Positions 18,199-26,181 of a stretch of 64,000 nucleotides of DNA are shown piece by piece. Positions within the stretch are counted from its first letter, which is position 1; every line of letters begins with the position of its first letter. A program made the position numbers and the translations under genes. The stretch comes from Rhodococcus rhodnii (GTDB lineage: Bacteria > Actinomycetota > Actinomycetes > Mycobacteriales > Pseudonocardiaceae), in contig JOAA01000014.1 of assembly GCA_000720375.1 (NCBI GenBank), forward strand, positions 160,788 through 224,787. Reading direction: 5' to 3'. The notes under the pieces are model-generated. The model made no database searches. It saw only the letters and a list, made by a program, of their open reading frames with translations, and was not told where the DNA came from.

Positions 18199-19026
18199 AT
18201 GGGTACAGGACGGGTCCGGGAGGCGCTGCGCGCGCGTCGCGACAAGAAGTTCGGTGTCAAACCAGGCGACTTCCCGGTCGGCCCGACGTCGAAATCCAAC
18301 GCGGCGAAGCAGCTGTCCACCACCGCCGAGAAGCTCGATCAGCTGCAGGAGGCGCTGTACGCGGGCGCGTCCCGCAGCGTCCTGCTCGTCCTGCAGGGCA
18401 TGGACACCTCGGGCAAAGGCGGCACGATCCGGCACGCGTGCGGCCTGGTCAACCCGCAGGGCCTGCACATCCGGTCGTTCAAGAAGCCGACCAGGGCCGA
18501 GTTGCGGCACGACTTCCTGTGGCGGATCCGCAAGGCACTGCCGACGCCGGGGATGATCGGTGTCTTCGACCGTTCGCACTACGAGGACGTGCTCATCGCG
18601 CGGGTGGACAGCCTGGTCAAACCGGACGTCTGGGAAGCGCGCTACGACCAGATCAACTCGTTCGAGCAGGAGCTGGCCGACAGCGGCGTGACGATCATCA
18701 AGTGCTTCCTGCACATCTCCCCTGAGGAGCAGCGCAAGCGTTTGATCGCCCGGTTGGAGCGCCCGCGGAAGCACTGGAAGTACAACCCGGCGGACCTGGC
18801 CGCGCGGTCCAAATGGGACGACTACCAAGCGGCGTACGCCGAGGCGCTCGCTCGATGCGACTCGGATGCGGCGCCCTGGTACGTCGTGCCGTCGGACCAC
18901 AAGTGGTACCGCAACTGGGCCGTCTCCCAGCTGCTGCTGGAGACCCTTGAGGAGATGGACCCGCAGTACCCGGAGCCGGATTTCGACGTGGCGGCCGAGC
19001 TCAAGCGCGTGAAGGCCCTCGACTGA
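18199..19026 (+). CDS. ppk2: Polyphosphate kinase 2 family protein
   Basis: A 275-residue single-domain PPK2 enzyme that transfers phosphate between inorganic polyphosphate and nucleotides. Walker A is GMDTSGKGGT (about residues 67-76). The Walker B region is GVFDRSHYEDVL and the lid module includes RPRKHWKYNPADLAARSKWDDY-type sequence with conserved Arg/Lys. One-domain members phosphorylate NMPs or NDPs; class cannot be assigned from sequence alone. The ATG at 18199 begins the conserved sequence. A strong hairpin follows directly. Confidence 0.92.
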   Translation: MGTGRVREALRARRDKKFGVKPGDFPVGPTSKSNAAKQLSTTAEKLDQLQEALYAGASRSVLLVLQGMDTSGKGGTIRHACGLVNPQGLHIRSFKKPTRAELRHDFLWRIRKALPTPGMIGVFDRSHYEDVLIARVDSLVKPDVWEARYDQINSFEQELADSGVTIIKCFLHISPEEQRKRLIARLERPRKHWKYNPADLAARSKWDDYQAAYAEALARCDSDAAPWYVVPSDHKWYRNWAVSQLLLETLEEMDPQYPEPDFDVAAELKRVKALD

Positions 19027-19040
19027 GCCACGGCATCCCT

Positions 19041-19082
19041 CGTGAGTGTTTTGGCCGGTTCTAACCGGCCAAAACACTCACG
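19041..19082. terminator. Long perfect hairpin between convergent genes
   Basis: Two perfectly complementary 20-base arms (19041-19060 and 19063-19082) flank a 2-base CT spacer. The arms begin CGTGAGTG and contain TTTTGGCCGG. It separates ppk2 from the convergent oxidoreductase gene and should terminate both. The near-absence of a loop and the arm length make it resemble a dispersed REP-type hairpin rather than a minimal terminator. Confidence 0.8.
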
Positions 19083-19089
19083 AGCTCTT

Positions 19090-20079
19090 TCAGACCTTGT
19101 CGATGATCTTGCCGTAGGCGTTGAGGGTCTCGTCGCGCTGGTCGTGCATCAGGTAGAGCGAGAACTGGTCCACGCCAAGCTCTTTGAGCTCCTGCAGCCG
19201 CTCGATGTGTGCGGATTCCGGGCCCACCAGGCAGAACCGGTCGACGATCTGGTCGGGCACGAAGTCCGTCGACGGGTTCCCGGCCTTGCCGTGGTGCGCG
19301 TAGTCGTACTCCTGACGGCCCTTGATGTAGTCGGTCAGCTCGTGCGGAACCGGACCGGAATCCCCGTACCGCGCAACAAGATCCGCGACGTGGTTACCGA
19401 CCATGCCGCCGAACCACCGCAACTGGTCGCGCTGGTGCGGGATGTCGTCGCCGACGTACGCCGGAGCCGCGACGCACATCGTGATCGACGCCGGATCCCG
19501 GCCGGCCGCTTCCGCTGCGGCCCGCACCGAGCCGATGGTCCACCGGGTGATCGCCGGATCAGCGGTCTGCAGGATGAACCCATCGGCGTGCTCGCCGACC
19601 AGCTGCAGCGCTTTGGGCCCGTACGCGGCCATCCACATCGGCAGCTTGCCGTCACGCACCCAGGGGATGCGCACCGGCGTGCCGTGGTGCACGACCTCCC
19701 GGCCTTCCGCGAGCTCCTTGATCACGTGCATGGATTCGCGGACTGTAGCGAGCGAAGCCGGTTTCTGGCCGATCACCCGGCGGGCCGAGTCGCCGCGGCC
19801 CATGCCGCACACCGTCCGGTTGCCGAACATGTCGTTCAGCGTCGCGAACAGTGACGCTGTCACCGACCAGTCGCGTGTGGACGGATTGGTCACCATCGGC
19901 CCCACGATCAGGTTCTTGGTGGCCGCGAGGATCTGCGAGTAGATGACGAACGGTTCCTGCCACAGCACCACGGAGTCGAACGTCCACCCGTAGGTGAAGC
20001 CCCGCTCGTCGGCGGCCTTCATCAGGCGGACGACCTCGCTGGCGGGCGGGTCGGTCTGCAGTACGACGCCGAAGTCCAT
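19090..20079 (-). CDS. F420-type LLM oxidoreductase in pyrimidine-catabolism operon (TIGR03842-like)
   Basis: A 329-residue luciferase-like protein starting MDFGVVLQTDPPASEVVRLM. GWTFDSVVLWQEPFVIYSQI and MGRGDSARRVIGQKP fit the F420-dependent subgroup that I associate with TIGR03842. It is the last gene of a four-gene operon: AGGAGC of its ribosome binding site overlaps the TAG of hydA, 10 bases upstream. In family terms it should use F420 or FMN to reduce or oxidise a small molecule. The operon lacks a dihydropyrimidine dehydrogenase, so this enzyme is a candidate for that step, which is inference. Confidence 0.87.
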   Translation of the reverse strand: MDFGVVLQTDPPASEVVRLMKAADERGFTYGWTFDSVVLWQEPFVIYSQILAATKNLIVGPMVTNPSTRDWSVTASLFATLNDMFGNRTVCGMGRGDSARRVIGQKPASLATVRESMHVIKELAEGREVVHHGTPVRIPWVRDGKLPMWMAAYGPKALQLVGEHADGFILQTADPAITRWTIGSVRAAAEAAGRDPASITMCVAAPAYVGDDIPHQRDQLRWFGGMVGNHVADLVARYGDSGPVPHELTDYIKGRQEYDYAHHGKAGNPSTDFVPDQIVDRFCLVGPESAHIERLQELKELGVDQFSLYLMHDQRDETLNAYGKIIDKV

Positions 20080-20089
20080 TTCCAGGCTC

Positions 20090-21475
20090 CTAGTTCAGGT
20101 ACTGGCACAGCTCGCGGGACAGGAACTGGCCGTGCCCGGCCGAGCCGTGGAAAGCGTTGCCCTCCACGACAACCCGGCCACGCGACAACACAGTGTCCAC
20201 TTTGCCAGTGATCTGCATGCCCTCGTACGCCGAATAGTCCACGTTCATGTGATGTGTCTCGACCGAAAGGGTCTGCGTCGCCTGCGGGTCGTACACCACG
20301 ATGTCCGCGTCGGATCCTGGGGAAATCGTGCCCTTGCGGGGGTACAGCCCGAACATCCGGGCGGGCGTGGTCGAGGTGATCTCGACCCATCGGGCCAGCG
20401 AGATCTCCCCGGCGACCACCCCTTGGTGCAACAGGTCCATCCGGTGCTCCACGCCGGGGATCCCGTTCGGGATCTTGGAGAAGTCACCCCGGCCGAGCTC
20501 CTTCTGCTCGTTGAAGCAGAACGGGCAGTGGTCCGTCGACACCACCGAGAGATCGTTGGTACGCAGCCCGTTCCACAGCGACGCCTGGTGCTCCTTGGGC
20601 CGCAGCGGGGGAGAGGCCACGTACTTCGAGCCTTCGAAGTCCGGCTTGGCCAGGTCCTCAATGGACAGATAGAGGTACTGCGGGCACGTCTCGGCGAAGA
20701 CGTTCTGGCCCGTGTTGCGGGCCGCCGCGACCGCGTTGAGAGCTTCCGCGGCCGAGAGATGCACGATGTACAACGGGGAACCGGTCACCTTCGCCAGCGT
20801 GATGGCCCGTGACGTCGCCTCGCCCTCCAGCGCCGAGGGACGCGTCAGTCCATGCTGGACCGGATCGGTCCGGCCTTCCTGCAACGCCTGGGCGACCAGT
20901 TCGTCGATCGCGATGCCGTTCTCGGCGTGCATCATGATCAGGCCGCCGATGTCGGCGGCCTTCTGCATCGCGCGCAGGATCTCGCCGTCGGTCGCGTAGA
21001 ACACGCCCGGGTAGGCCATGAACATCTTGAAGCTGTTCACGCCCTGGTCGACGCAGGTCTGCATCTCTTTCAAGGACGTCTCGTTGACGTCCGAGACGAT
21101 CATGTGGAAGCCGTAGTCGATGGCGCAGTTGCCGTCCGCCTTGCTGTGCCACTTGTCCAGAGTGGACTGCAGGGTGGTTCCCTTCGCCTGCACGGCGAAG
21201 TCGATGATCGTGGTCGTCCCGCCCCATGCCGCGGCGGTCGTACCGGTTTCGAACGTGTCGTTGGAGTGCGTTCCGCCGAACGGCATCTCCATGTGCGTGT
21301 GTGCGTCGATCCCGCCCGGCAACACATACTTTCCGGTCGCGTCGATCACTTTGTCGGCGTCCCAAGATATCCCTGGGGCCGACAACGCGGCGATGGTCTC
21401 GCCGTCGACCAGGACATCGGCCTGGACCGCGCCGGTCGAGCTGAGCACGGTCCCGCCTGTGATCAGAATGCGCAT
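20090..21475 (-). CDS. hydA: Dihydropyrimidinase (hydantoinase)
   Basis: A 461-residue amidohydrolase that opens dihydrouracil/dihydrothymine rings (or hydantoins) to N-carbamoyl-beta-amino acids. The metal site is visible: HTH at residues 59-61 (GGIDAHTHMEMPFGG), carboxylated Lys at 150 (SFKMFMAYPG), His in MMHAENG and YIVHLSAAEAL, and Asp in STDHCPF. SPPLRPKEHQ is characteristic of the dihydropyrimidinase clade. The start overlaps the upstream nitrilase stop by one base (TGATG), so translation is coupled. Confidence 0.94.
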   Translation of the reverse strand: MRILITGGTVLSSTGAVQADVLVDGETIAALSAPGISWDADKVIDATGKYVLPGGIDAHTHMEMPFGGTHSNDTFETGTTAAAWGGTTTIIDFAVQAKGTTLQSTLDKWHSKADGNCAIDYGFHMIVSDVNETSLKEMQTCVDQGVNSFKMFMAYPGVFYATDGEILRAMQKAADIGGLIMMHAENGIAIDELVAQALQEGRTDPVQHGLTRPSALEGEATSRAITLAKVTGSPLYIVHLSAAEALNAVAAARNTGQNVFAETCPQYLYLSIEDLAKPDFEGSKYVASPPLRPKEHQASLWNGLRTNDLSVVSTDHCPFCFNEQKELGRGDFSKIPNGIPGVEHRMDLLHQGVVAGEISLARWVEITSTTPARMFGLYPRKGTISPGSDADIVVYDPQATQTLSVETHHMNVDYSAYEGMQITGKVDTVLSRGRVVVEGNAFHGSAGHGQFLSRELCQYLN

Positions 21476-22317
21476 CAGGGCCTCACCAGACCCTCGTAGG
21501 TGTCCGGCCTGCGGTCACGGTAGAACTGCCAGAGGTTGCGGACCTCGGCGAGCTTGTCCATGTCCAGGTCGCGGACGACCACTTCTTCCTCGGTGTCGGA
21601 CGCCGCGTCGCCGACGAGCTGCCCACGCGGGTCGACGAAGTACGACTGCCCGTAGAAGTCGTTGTCACCCAGAGGTTCCACGCCGACTCGGTTGATCGTG
21701 CCGACGTAGTACTCGTTCGCGACGGCCGCGGCGGGCTGCTCGAGGCGCCACAGGTACTCCGACAGGCCGCGGCTGGTGGCCGACGGGTTGAACACGATCT
21801 GCGCACCCGCCAAGCCCAAAGCCCGCCAGCCCTCGGGGAAGTGGCGCTCGTAGCAGATGTACACACCGATCCGGCCGACCGCGGTGTCGAATACCGGGTA
21901 ACCCAGGTTGCCGGGCCGGAAGTAGAACTTCTCCCAGAACCCCTTCACCTGCGGGATGTGGTTCTTGCGGTGCATGCCGAGGTACGTGCCGTCGGCGTCG
22001 ATCACCGCGGCGGTGTTGAAGTAGACCCCGGGCTGCTCCTCCTCGTACATCGGGACGACCAGCACGACCCCGTGCGTCTTGGCGACCTCCTGCATCAGCT
22101 TGGTAGTCGGCCCGTCCGGGATCCGTTCGGTGTAGGAGTAGTAGTCCGCGTCCTGCACTTGACAGAAGTACGGCCCGTAGAACAGCTCCTGCAGGCAGAC
22201 CACCTGCGCGCCCTGGGAGGCCGCGGTCGCGATGTGATCGACCGCGTTCGCGATCATCGACTCCTTGTCACCCGTCCACCGCTGCTGGATCAATCCGGCT
22301 CGTACGATCTGCGGCAC
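21475..22317 (-). CDS. Beta-ureidopropionase-like nitrilase-superfamily amidohydrolase
   Basis: A 280-residue carbon-nitrogen hydrolase with the Glu-Lys-Cys triad: Glu in VCLQELFYGPYF, Lys in MHRKNHIPQ and Cys in GVYICYERHFPEG. The sequence GFWEKFYFRPGN and the closing DFYGQSYFVDPRG fit N-carbamoyl-beta-alanine amidohydrolase (beta-ureidopropionase), which releases beta-alanine, CO2 and ammonia. The GTG at 22317 is chosen because GAGGAGG lies 6 bases upstream. Its 5' end overlaps the permease gene by 50 bases and its stop overlaps the hydA start, so this is a tight operon. Confidence 0.92.
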   Translation of the reverse strand: MPQIVRAGLIQQRWTGDKESMIANAVDHIATAASQGAQVVCLQELFYGPYFCQVQDADYYSYTERIPDGPTTKLMQEVAKTHGVVLVVPMYEEEQPGVYFNTAAVIDADGTYLGMHRKNHIPQVKGFWEKFYFRPGNLGYPVFDTAVGRIGVYICYERHFPEGWRALGLAGAQIVFNPSATSRGLSEYLWRLEQPAAAVANEYYVGTINRVGVEPLGDNDFYGQSYFVDPRGQLVGDAASDTEEEVVVRDLDMDKLAEVRNLWQFYRDRRPDTYEGLVRP

Positions 22318-23821
22318 TGGCTTCCTCCTCGGTCTTCTTGGCATTGACGGAAAGCAGTAGGTACGCCACATAGCCGACGACGGCGCCGACCACCCAGCTG
22401 TAGTCGTAAAGCGGCTTCAGGAAGGGAATCAGGCCGTCCGCGGGGAACGGTCCGCCGTACGCGCCACCGACCGCGAGCAGACCGGCGAGCACGGTCGCGA
22501 AGACCGCTTTCCAGTTCCACCCGGCGTTGAACCAGTAGGCGCCTTCGCCGTCCTTGTACAGATCGGCCAGCTTCAACCGGGTCTTGCTGATGGTCCAGTA
22601 GCCTGCGACGAACACACCCGCGATCGCGGCGAGCAGACCGCCGTAGAAGCCCAGCCAGGCGAAGATGTAGATGCTCGGATCGGAAATCAGCCGCCACGGC
22701 TGGATCAGGATGCCGATCACGCCGGTGATCAGGCCGCCCATCGCGAACGTGATCCGTTTGGGGAAGGCGTTGGAGAAGTCGTACGACGGACTGACCACAT
22801 TGGCCGCCAGGTTCGCCGACACGGTCGCCAGCACCAGCGCGATGAGCGCGATGACCACCAGGATCGGGCTGTCGAACCGGCTGGCCAGCTGCGCCGGATC
22901 CCAGATCGCCTCGCCGTACAGCGAAACCGCGCCCGAGGTGGTCAGGATCGCCACGATCGCGATGAACGACATGGTCGTCGGCAGGCCGAGGATCTGCCCG
23001 GTCACCTGCTTTTTCTGGCTGCCGCCGAACCGGGTGAAGTCCGGCATGTTCAGCGACAGCGTGGACCAGAACGCGATCATGCCCATCAGCGCGGGCGCGA
23101 ACACCTGCCAGAAGTCGGCGCCCCAGCCCAGTTTGGAGGGCTCGGACAGGATCGGGCCGAAGCCGCCCGCCTTGATCACCACGTACGCCAGCAGGATCAG
23201 GAAGCCGACCGACACCAGCGGAGCGGTCCAGTTCTCGAACCGGCGAATCGCCTCCATACCCCGCCAGATGATCAGCATCTGCACGACCCAGAACAGCCCG
23301 AAGCACAGCCACAGCGTCCACGGCTGACCGCCGACCTGGGCGGCGTTGATCCAGCCGCCGCCGGCGAGCTTGCCGACGATGACGAACAGCGCCTCGCCAC
23401 CGACCCACGTTTGAATACCGAACCACGCGCAGGCGATGAACGCACGCAACAAAGCGGCCAGGTTGGCGCCGCGCACGCCGTAGAAGGCGCGGGCGAAGAC
23501 CGGGAACGGGATGCCGTACTTGGTGCCGGAATGGCTGTTGAGCAGCATCGGGATCAGCACGATCAGGTTGCCCAGGGTGATCGTGAGGAACGCCTGCAGC
23601 CAGTCCATGCCCAGCGCGATCAGCGAGGCGGTCAGCGTGTAGCTGGGGATGTTGTGGGCCATGCCCATCCACAGCGCGAAGTAGTTGTAGGTGTTCCAGT
23701 GCCTGCCTTCGACCGGCACCGGCGCGAGCTCGGGGTTGTAGAAACGGCTGCCGGCGATGGCCGATGAGTCGATCAGGTCGACGCGGCCGTCGGGATGGGT
23801 CATCTGGGGCGATCCGGCCAT
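22268..23821 (-). CDS. NCS1-family nucleobase/hydantoin permease
   Basis: A 517-residue, 12-helix cation symporter of the NCS1 family (Mhp1, PucI, FurD/uracil permeases). Signatures: RHWNTYNYFALWMGMAHNIPSY in helix 1, SGTKYGIPFPVFARAFYGVRGAN, the substrate-site region AFIACAWFGIQTWVGGEAL and LSLNMPDFTRF. It is the first gene of the pyrimidine operon and probably imports uracil, thymine, dihydropyrimidine or hydantoin. The ribosome binding site GGAGTGA precedes the ATG at 23821. Paired direct repeats lie just upstream. Confidence 0.93.
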   Translation of the reverse strand: MAGSPQMTHPDGRVDLIDSSAIAGSRFYNPELAPVPVEGRHWNTYNYFALWMGMAHNIPSYTLTASLIALGMDWLQAFLTITLGNLIVLIPMLLNSHSGTKYGIPFPVFARAFYGVRGANLAALLRAFIACAWFGIQTWVGGEALFVIVGKLAGGGWINAAQVGGQPWTLWLCFGLFWVVQMLIIWRGMEAIRRFENWTAPLVSVGFLILLAYVVIKAGGFGPILSEPSKLGWGADFWQVFAPALMGMIAFWSTLSLNMPDFTRFGGSQKKQVTGQILGLPTTMSFIAIVAILTTSGAVSLYGEAIWDPAQLASRFDSPILVVIALIALVLATVSANLAANVVSPSYDFSNAFPKRITFAMGGLITGVIGILIQPWRLISDPSIYIFAWLGFYGGLLAAIAGVFVAGYWTISKTRLKLADLYKDGEGAYWFNAGWNWKAVFATVLAGLLAVGGAYGGPFPADGLIPFLKPLYDYSWVVGAVVGYVAYLLLSVNAKKTEEEASAADRTSRIDPAAVDG

Positions 23822-23839
23822 AGGTCACTCCGCGTCGTG

Positions 23840-23871
23840 GGTTATCTGGGCAGTCGCTGGTTATCCGGGCA
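23840..23871. promoter_or_regulatory. Tandem direct repeats upstream of the permease operon
   Basis: Two 13-base units, GGTTATCTGGGCA (23840-23852) and GGTTATCCGGGCA (23859-23871), differ at one base and are spaced 19 bases start to start. They begin 19 bases upstream of the permease start codon. Direct repeats at about two helical turns suit a regulator bound on one DNA face; the PucR-type regulator of this locus is the obvious candidate. This is inference. Confidence 0.5.
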
Positions 23872-24077
23872 TCTCATCGCGGCCGGTGAGGCACCGGCAG
23901 AGTCACTGTGTTCACCGTTGGGCCACTCGATGCACAGTATGTAGCTTGCGGGCTGATCTTTCGACCGTTGCGCCATCAGCCACCCTTATGGGCATTTGCG
24001 TATCGGAAGCCGCGATTTCCCTGGTTACGGTGGCGCCTGCCGTATCCCAAACCCTGCATCGCAAAGGAGATCACGGC

Positions 24078-25535
24078 ATGTCGCGCTACCCTCGTGCGTC
24101 CAGAACAGCGGTGGTAACAATCGCGTTTCTCGCGGTTACAGCGCTGTCCTCCACTGCGGACGCCGCTCCGGTTCCGGTGACCCCGGCCCCGGACCTCGCC
24201 CCTGAAATGCTTACCGCCCTGCAGCGGGACGTCGGGCTGACCCCCGACGCGGCCCGCGCCCGGCTCGCGGCCGACAAGCACGCGAGCGACACCGGAAACA
24301 CCCTGCGCAAGCACATGCCGGCAAGCTTCGGCGGCGCATGGATCGACGCAGGCAAGCTCGTTGTCGGCGTAACCGACAGTAAGGCTCTCGCAGCCGTACA
24401 CGCGGCGGGCGGACAAGCACGCCTGGTGTCCCGCACCGAAGGACACCTGGACGCCGTCAAGTCCAAACTGGACGCCAACTCTGCTCTGGCACCCGCGACG
24501 GTGCCCGGCTGGTTCGTCGACCCGACGAGCAACAGCGTGGTGGTCAAGTCCCGGCCGTCAGATTTCCGCGCGGCCTACCGTTTCGCAGCGGTGTCGGGCG
24601 CCGACATGTCGGCCATCCGCGTCGAGGCCAGCGACGAATCACCAAAGCCCCTGATCGACGTGATCGGCGGAAACGCCTACTACATCGGCAGCGGAACACG
24701 GTGTTCAATCGGCTTCTCGGTGAACGGCGGATTCGTCACCGCCGGACACTGCGGCCGGACAGGCGCAACCACGACCCAGCCCAGCGGCACGTTCCGCGGG
24801 TCGAGCTTCCCAGGCAACGACTACGCCTGGGTGCAGGTAGCGGCGGGCAACACACCCCGCGGCCTGGTGAACAACTACGCCGGAGGAACAGTGTCAGTGG
24901 CCGGTTCGCAGGACGCAGCCGTCGGCGCGACAGTGTGCCGCTCCGGCTCAACAACCGGATGGCACTGCGGCACGATCCGTGCCCGCAACACGTCTGTCAC
25001 CTATCCACAGGGCACGGTGTCCGGCCTGATCCAGACCAACGTATGCGCCGAACCCGGCGACTCCGGCGGTTCACTGCTGGCGGGAACGCAGGCACAGGGC
25101 GTGACCTCGGGCGGATCGGGCAACTGCCGGTCCGGCGGGACGACGTACTTCCAGCCGGTGAACGAGATCCTGCAGACCTACGGCCTGACCCTGGTCACCG
25201 GAGGCGGTGGACCCGGCCCCGGCACTTGCGAGAACCCACAGAACACCTACAACGGCTCACTCACGTCCAACCAGAGCGCGTACCAGCCGAACGGGGGCTC
25301 GTACACATCGAACGCCTCGGGTGCGCACGTCGGTTGCCTGAACAGCCCGGCGGGTACGGACTTCGACCTGTACCTGGAAAAGCAGAGCGGTTCAACGTGG
25401 ACAGTCGTGGCAAAGTCCGACAGCCCCCAGAACACTGAAACCATCAACTACAACGGTACGGCGGGTACATATCGGTACCGCGTGCATGCTTACAGCGGTT
25501 CGGGCGCCTACACGCTGGGTGTCTCGAAGCCTTAG
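24078..25535 (+). CDS. Secreted alpha-lytic-type serine protease with C-terminal PPC-like domain
   Basis: A 485-residue preproprotease. A signal peptide ends near ADAA; an alpha-lytic-type prodomain (about residues 35-185) aids folding. The S1 catalytic domain has His in TAGHCGRTG, Asp in GNDYAWVQV and Ser in EPGDSGGSLL, with the expected disulfide cysteines. After a GGGGPGPG linker comes a beta-sandwich of about 95 residues (STWTVVAKSDSPQNTETINY, then YRYRVHAYSGSGAYTLGV), like the bacterial pre-peptidase C-terminal domain. AAGGAGAT 8 bases before the ATG gives strong translation. It faces an SSI-type inhibitor gene, a natural protease-inhibitor pairing, and lies inside the pyrimidine locus. 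Confidence 0.93.
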   Translation: MSRYPRASRTAVVTIAFLAVTALSSTADAAPVPVTPAPDLAPEMLTALQRDVGLTPDAARARLAADKHASDTGNTLRKHMPASFGGAWIDAGKLVVGVTDSKALAAVHAAGGQARLVSRTEGHLDAVKSKLDANSALAPATVPGWFVDPTSNSVVVKSRPSDFRAAYRFAAVSGADMSAIRVEASDESPKPLIDVIGGNAYYIGSGTRCSIGFSVNGGFVTAGHCGRTGATTTQPSGTFRGSSFPGNDYAWVQVAAGNTPRGLVNNYAGGTVSVAGSQDAAVGATVCRSGSTTGWHCGTIRARNTSVTYPQGTVSGLIQTNVCAEPGDSGGSLLAGTQAQGVTSGGSGNCRSGGTTYFQPVNEILQTYGLTLVTGGGGPGPGTCENPQNTYNGSLTSNQSAYQPNGGSYTSNASGAHVGCLNSPAGTDFDLYLEKQSGSTWTVVAKSDSPQNTETINYNGTAGTYRYRVHAYSGSGAYTLGVSKP

Positions 25536-25544
25536 CGGATGAGA

Positions 25545-25583
25545 GAAGTGCCCCTCGCGCGCCCTGCACGTGAGGGGCACTTC
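25545..25583. terminator. Hairpin terminator after the serine protease
   Basis: A 12-base stem (GAAGTGCCCCTC and its perfect complement) around a 15-base loop, starting 10 bases after the protease stop codon. It can serve both convergent genes. It sits directly beside the GCGCGCC array. Confidence 0.75.
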
Positions 25584-25608
25584 CAAGGGGCGCGGACAGA
25601 GAACGAAG

Positions 25609-25717
25609 GCGCGCCCCAACCAGAGTGAAGGCGCGCCCCAGCACAGCCAGCGCGCCGACCCAGCCACAGAGCGCGCCGCGGTGACCCAGAAGCGCGCCGA
25701 ACCAACCCCAGCGCGCC
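25609..25717. repeat. Array A: six GCGCGCC words at ~21-bp spacing
   Basis: GCGCGCC begins at 25609, 25631, 25650, 25671, 25692 and 25711, so spacings are 22, 19, 21, 21 and 19 bases, close to two DNA helical turns. The spacers are C/A-rich (for example ACCCAGCCACAGA). Bases 25648-25701 are repeated perfectly and inverted at 63888-63941. The array is intergenic between the protease and the SSI gene if the SSI frameshift is corrected. It has no open reading frame of its own and does not look like a CRISPR, since the spacers are short. Confidence 0.85.
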
Positions 25718-25737
25718 GAAACCAGCCAGCAAACCTC

Positions 25738-26146
25738 TCACCAGCGGAAAACGTCGTTGCTCTCCGCGGCGGCCACGCACGAGTTGGCATAAAACGAACT
25801 CGAAATCAACCCGCTTACCCTTGTACCGCCCATGAGCCCGAGCGGTGACCGGGTCGTAGATCATCGGGCAGACCGCAGTCCCGGACGGCTGCAGCTTGGT
25901 GAAGTCGCCATCGACCTCGTCGATCGCGGCACAAGCCCGTTCCCGCCGAGGGTGCGAGCCGGAAATATTCTCCGGATCATCACACCCCAACGTCCGAGTG
26001 TCCGGGATGATCAGCGTGTGTTCGTCCTGGAGCGAGAGCACCAGGGTCGGTAGCGCGGGCGCGGCGGAGGCGGGCGCGAGTAGCAGTGCGGCTGCCAGCG
26101 CCGACACGCATGCGCCGACAGCGATGGGTTTGAGGGAAGACTGCAT
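25738..26146 (-). pseudogene. SSI-family (subtilisin-inhibitor-like) protease inhibitor with +1 frameshift
   Basis: A secreted Streptomyces-subtilisin-inhibitor homologue: signal peptide (to ASA), then Cys in TLGCDDPE, GSHPRRERACAAIDEVDGDF, and the reactive-site loop AVCPMIYDPV with Met as expected P1. After GKRVDFEFV the reading frame breaks: minus-strand GTTTTATGCC has one T too many (T4 run at 25791-25794). Removing one T restores YANSCVAAAESNDVFRW and a stop at 25738-25740, the correct SSI ending including the fourth disulfide Cys. Uncorrected, the frame runs through the GCGCGCC array to 25532. It is either a recent pseudogene, a sequencing error or, less likely, a slippage site. The facing protease is its natural target candidate. 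Confidence 0.85.
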
Positions 26147-26181
26147 ACCCCCGTTATCGGCGTCTCAAACGTGACGCTGTG

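Noticed and set aside
19090..20079. RutA-type pyrimidine oxygenase
   Set aside because: The operon carries hydantoinase and beta-ureidopropionase, which belong to the reductive route; RutB-F partners are absent and the sequence looks like the F420 branch.
25609..25717. CRISPR array
   Set aside because: Repeat words are only 7 bases and spacers about 14 bases; no cas genes in the window.
25532..25737. A genuine C-terminal extension of the SSI protein in the unshifted frame
   Set aside because: The read-through segment is Arg/Gly-rich, runs across a repeat and a terminator, while the +1 frame ends in a perfect SSI C-terminus.
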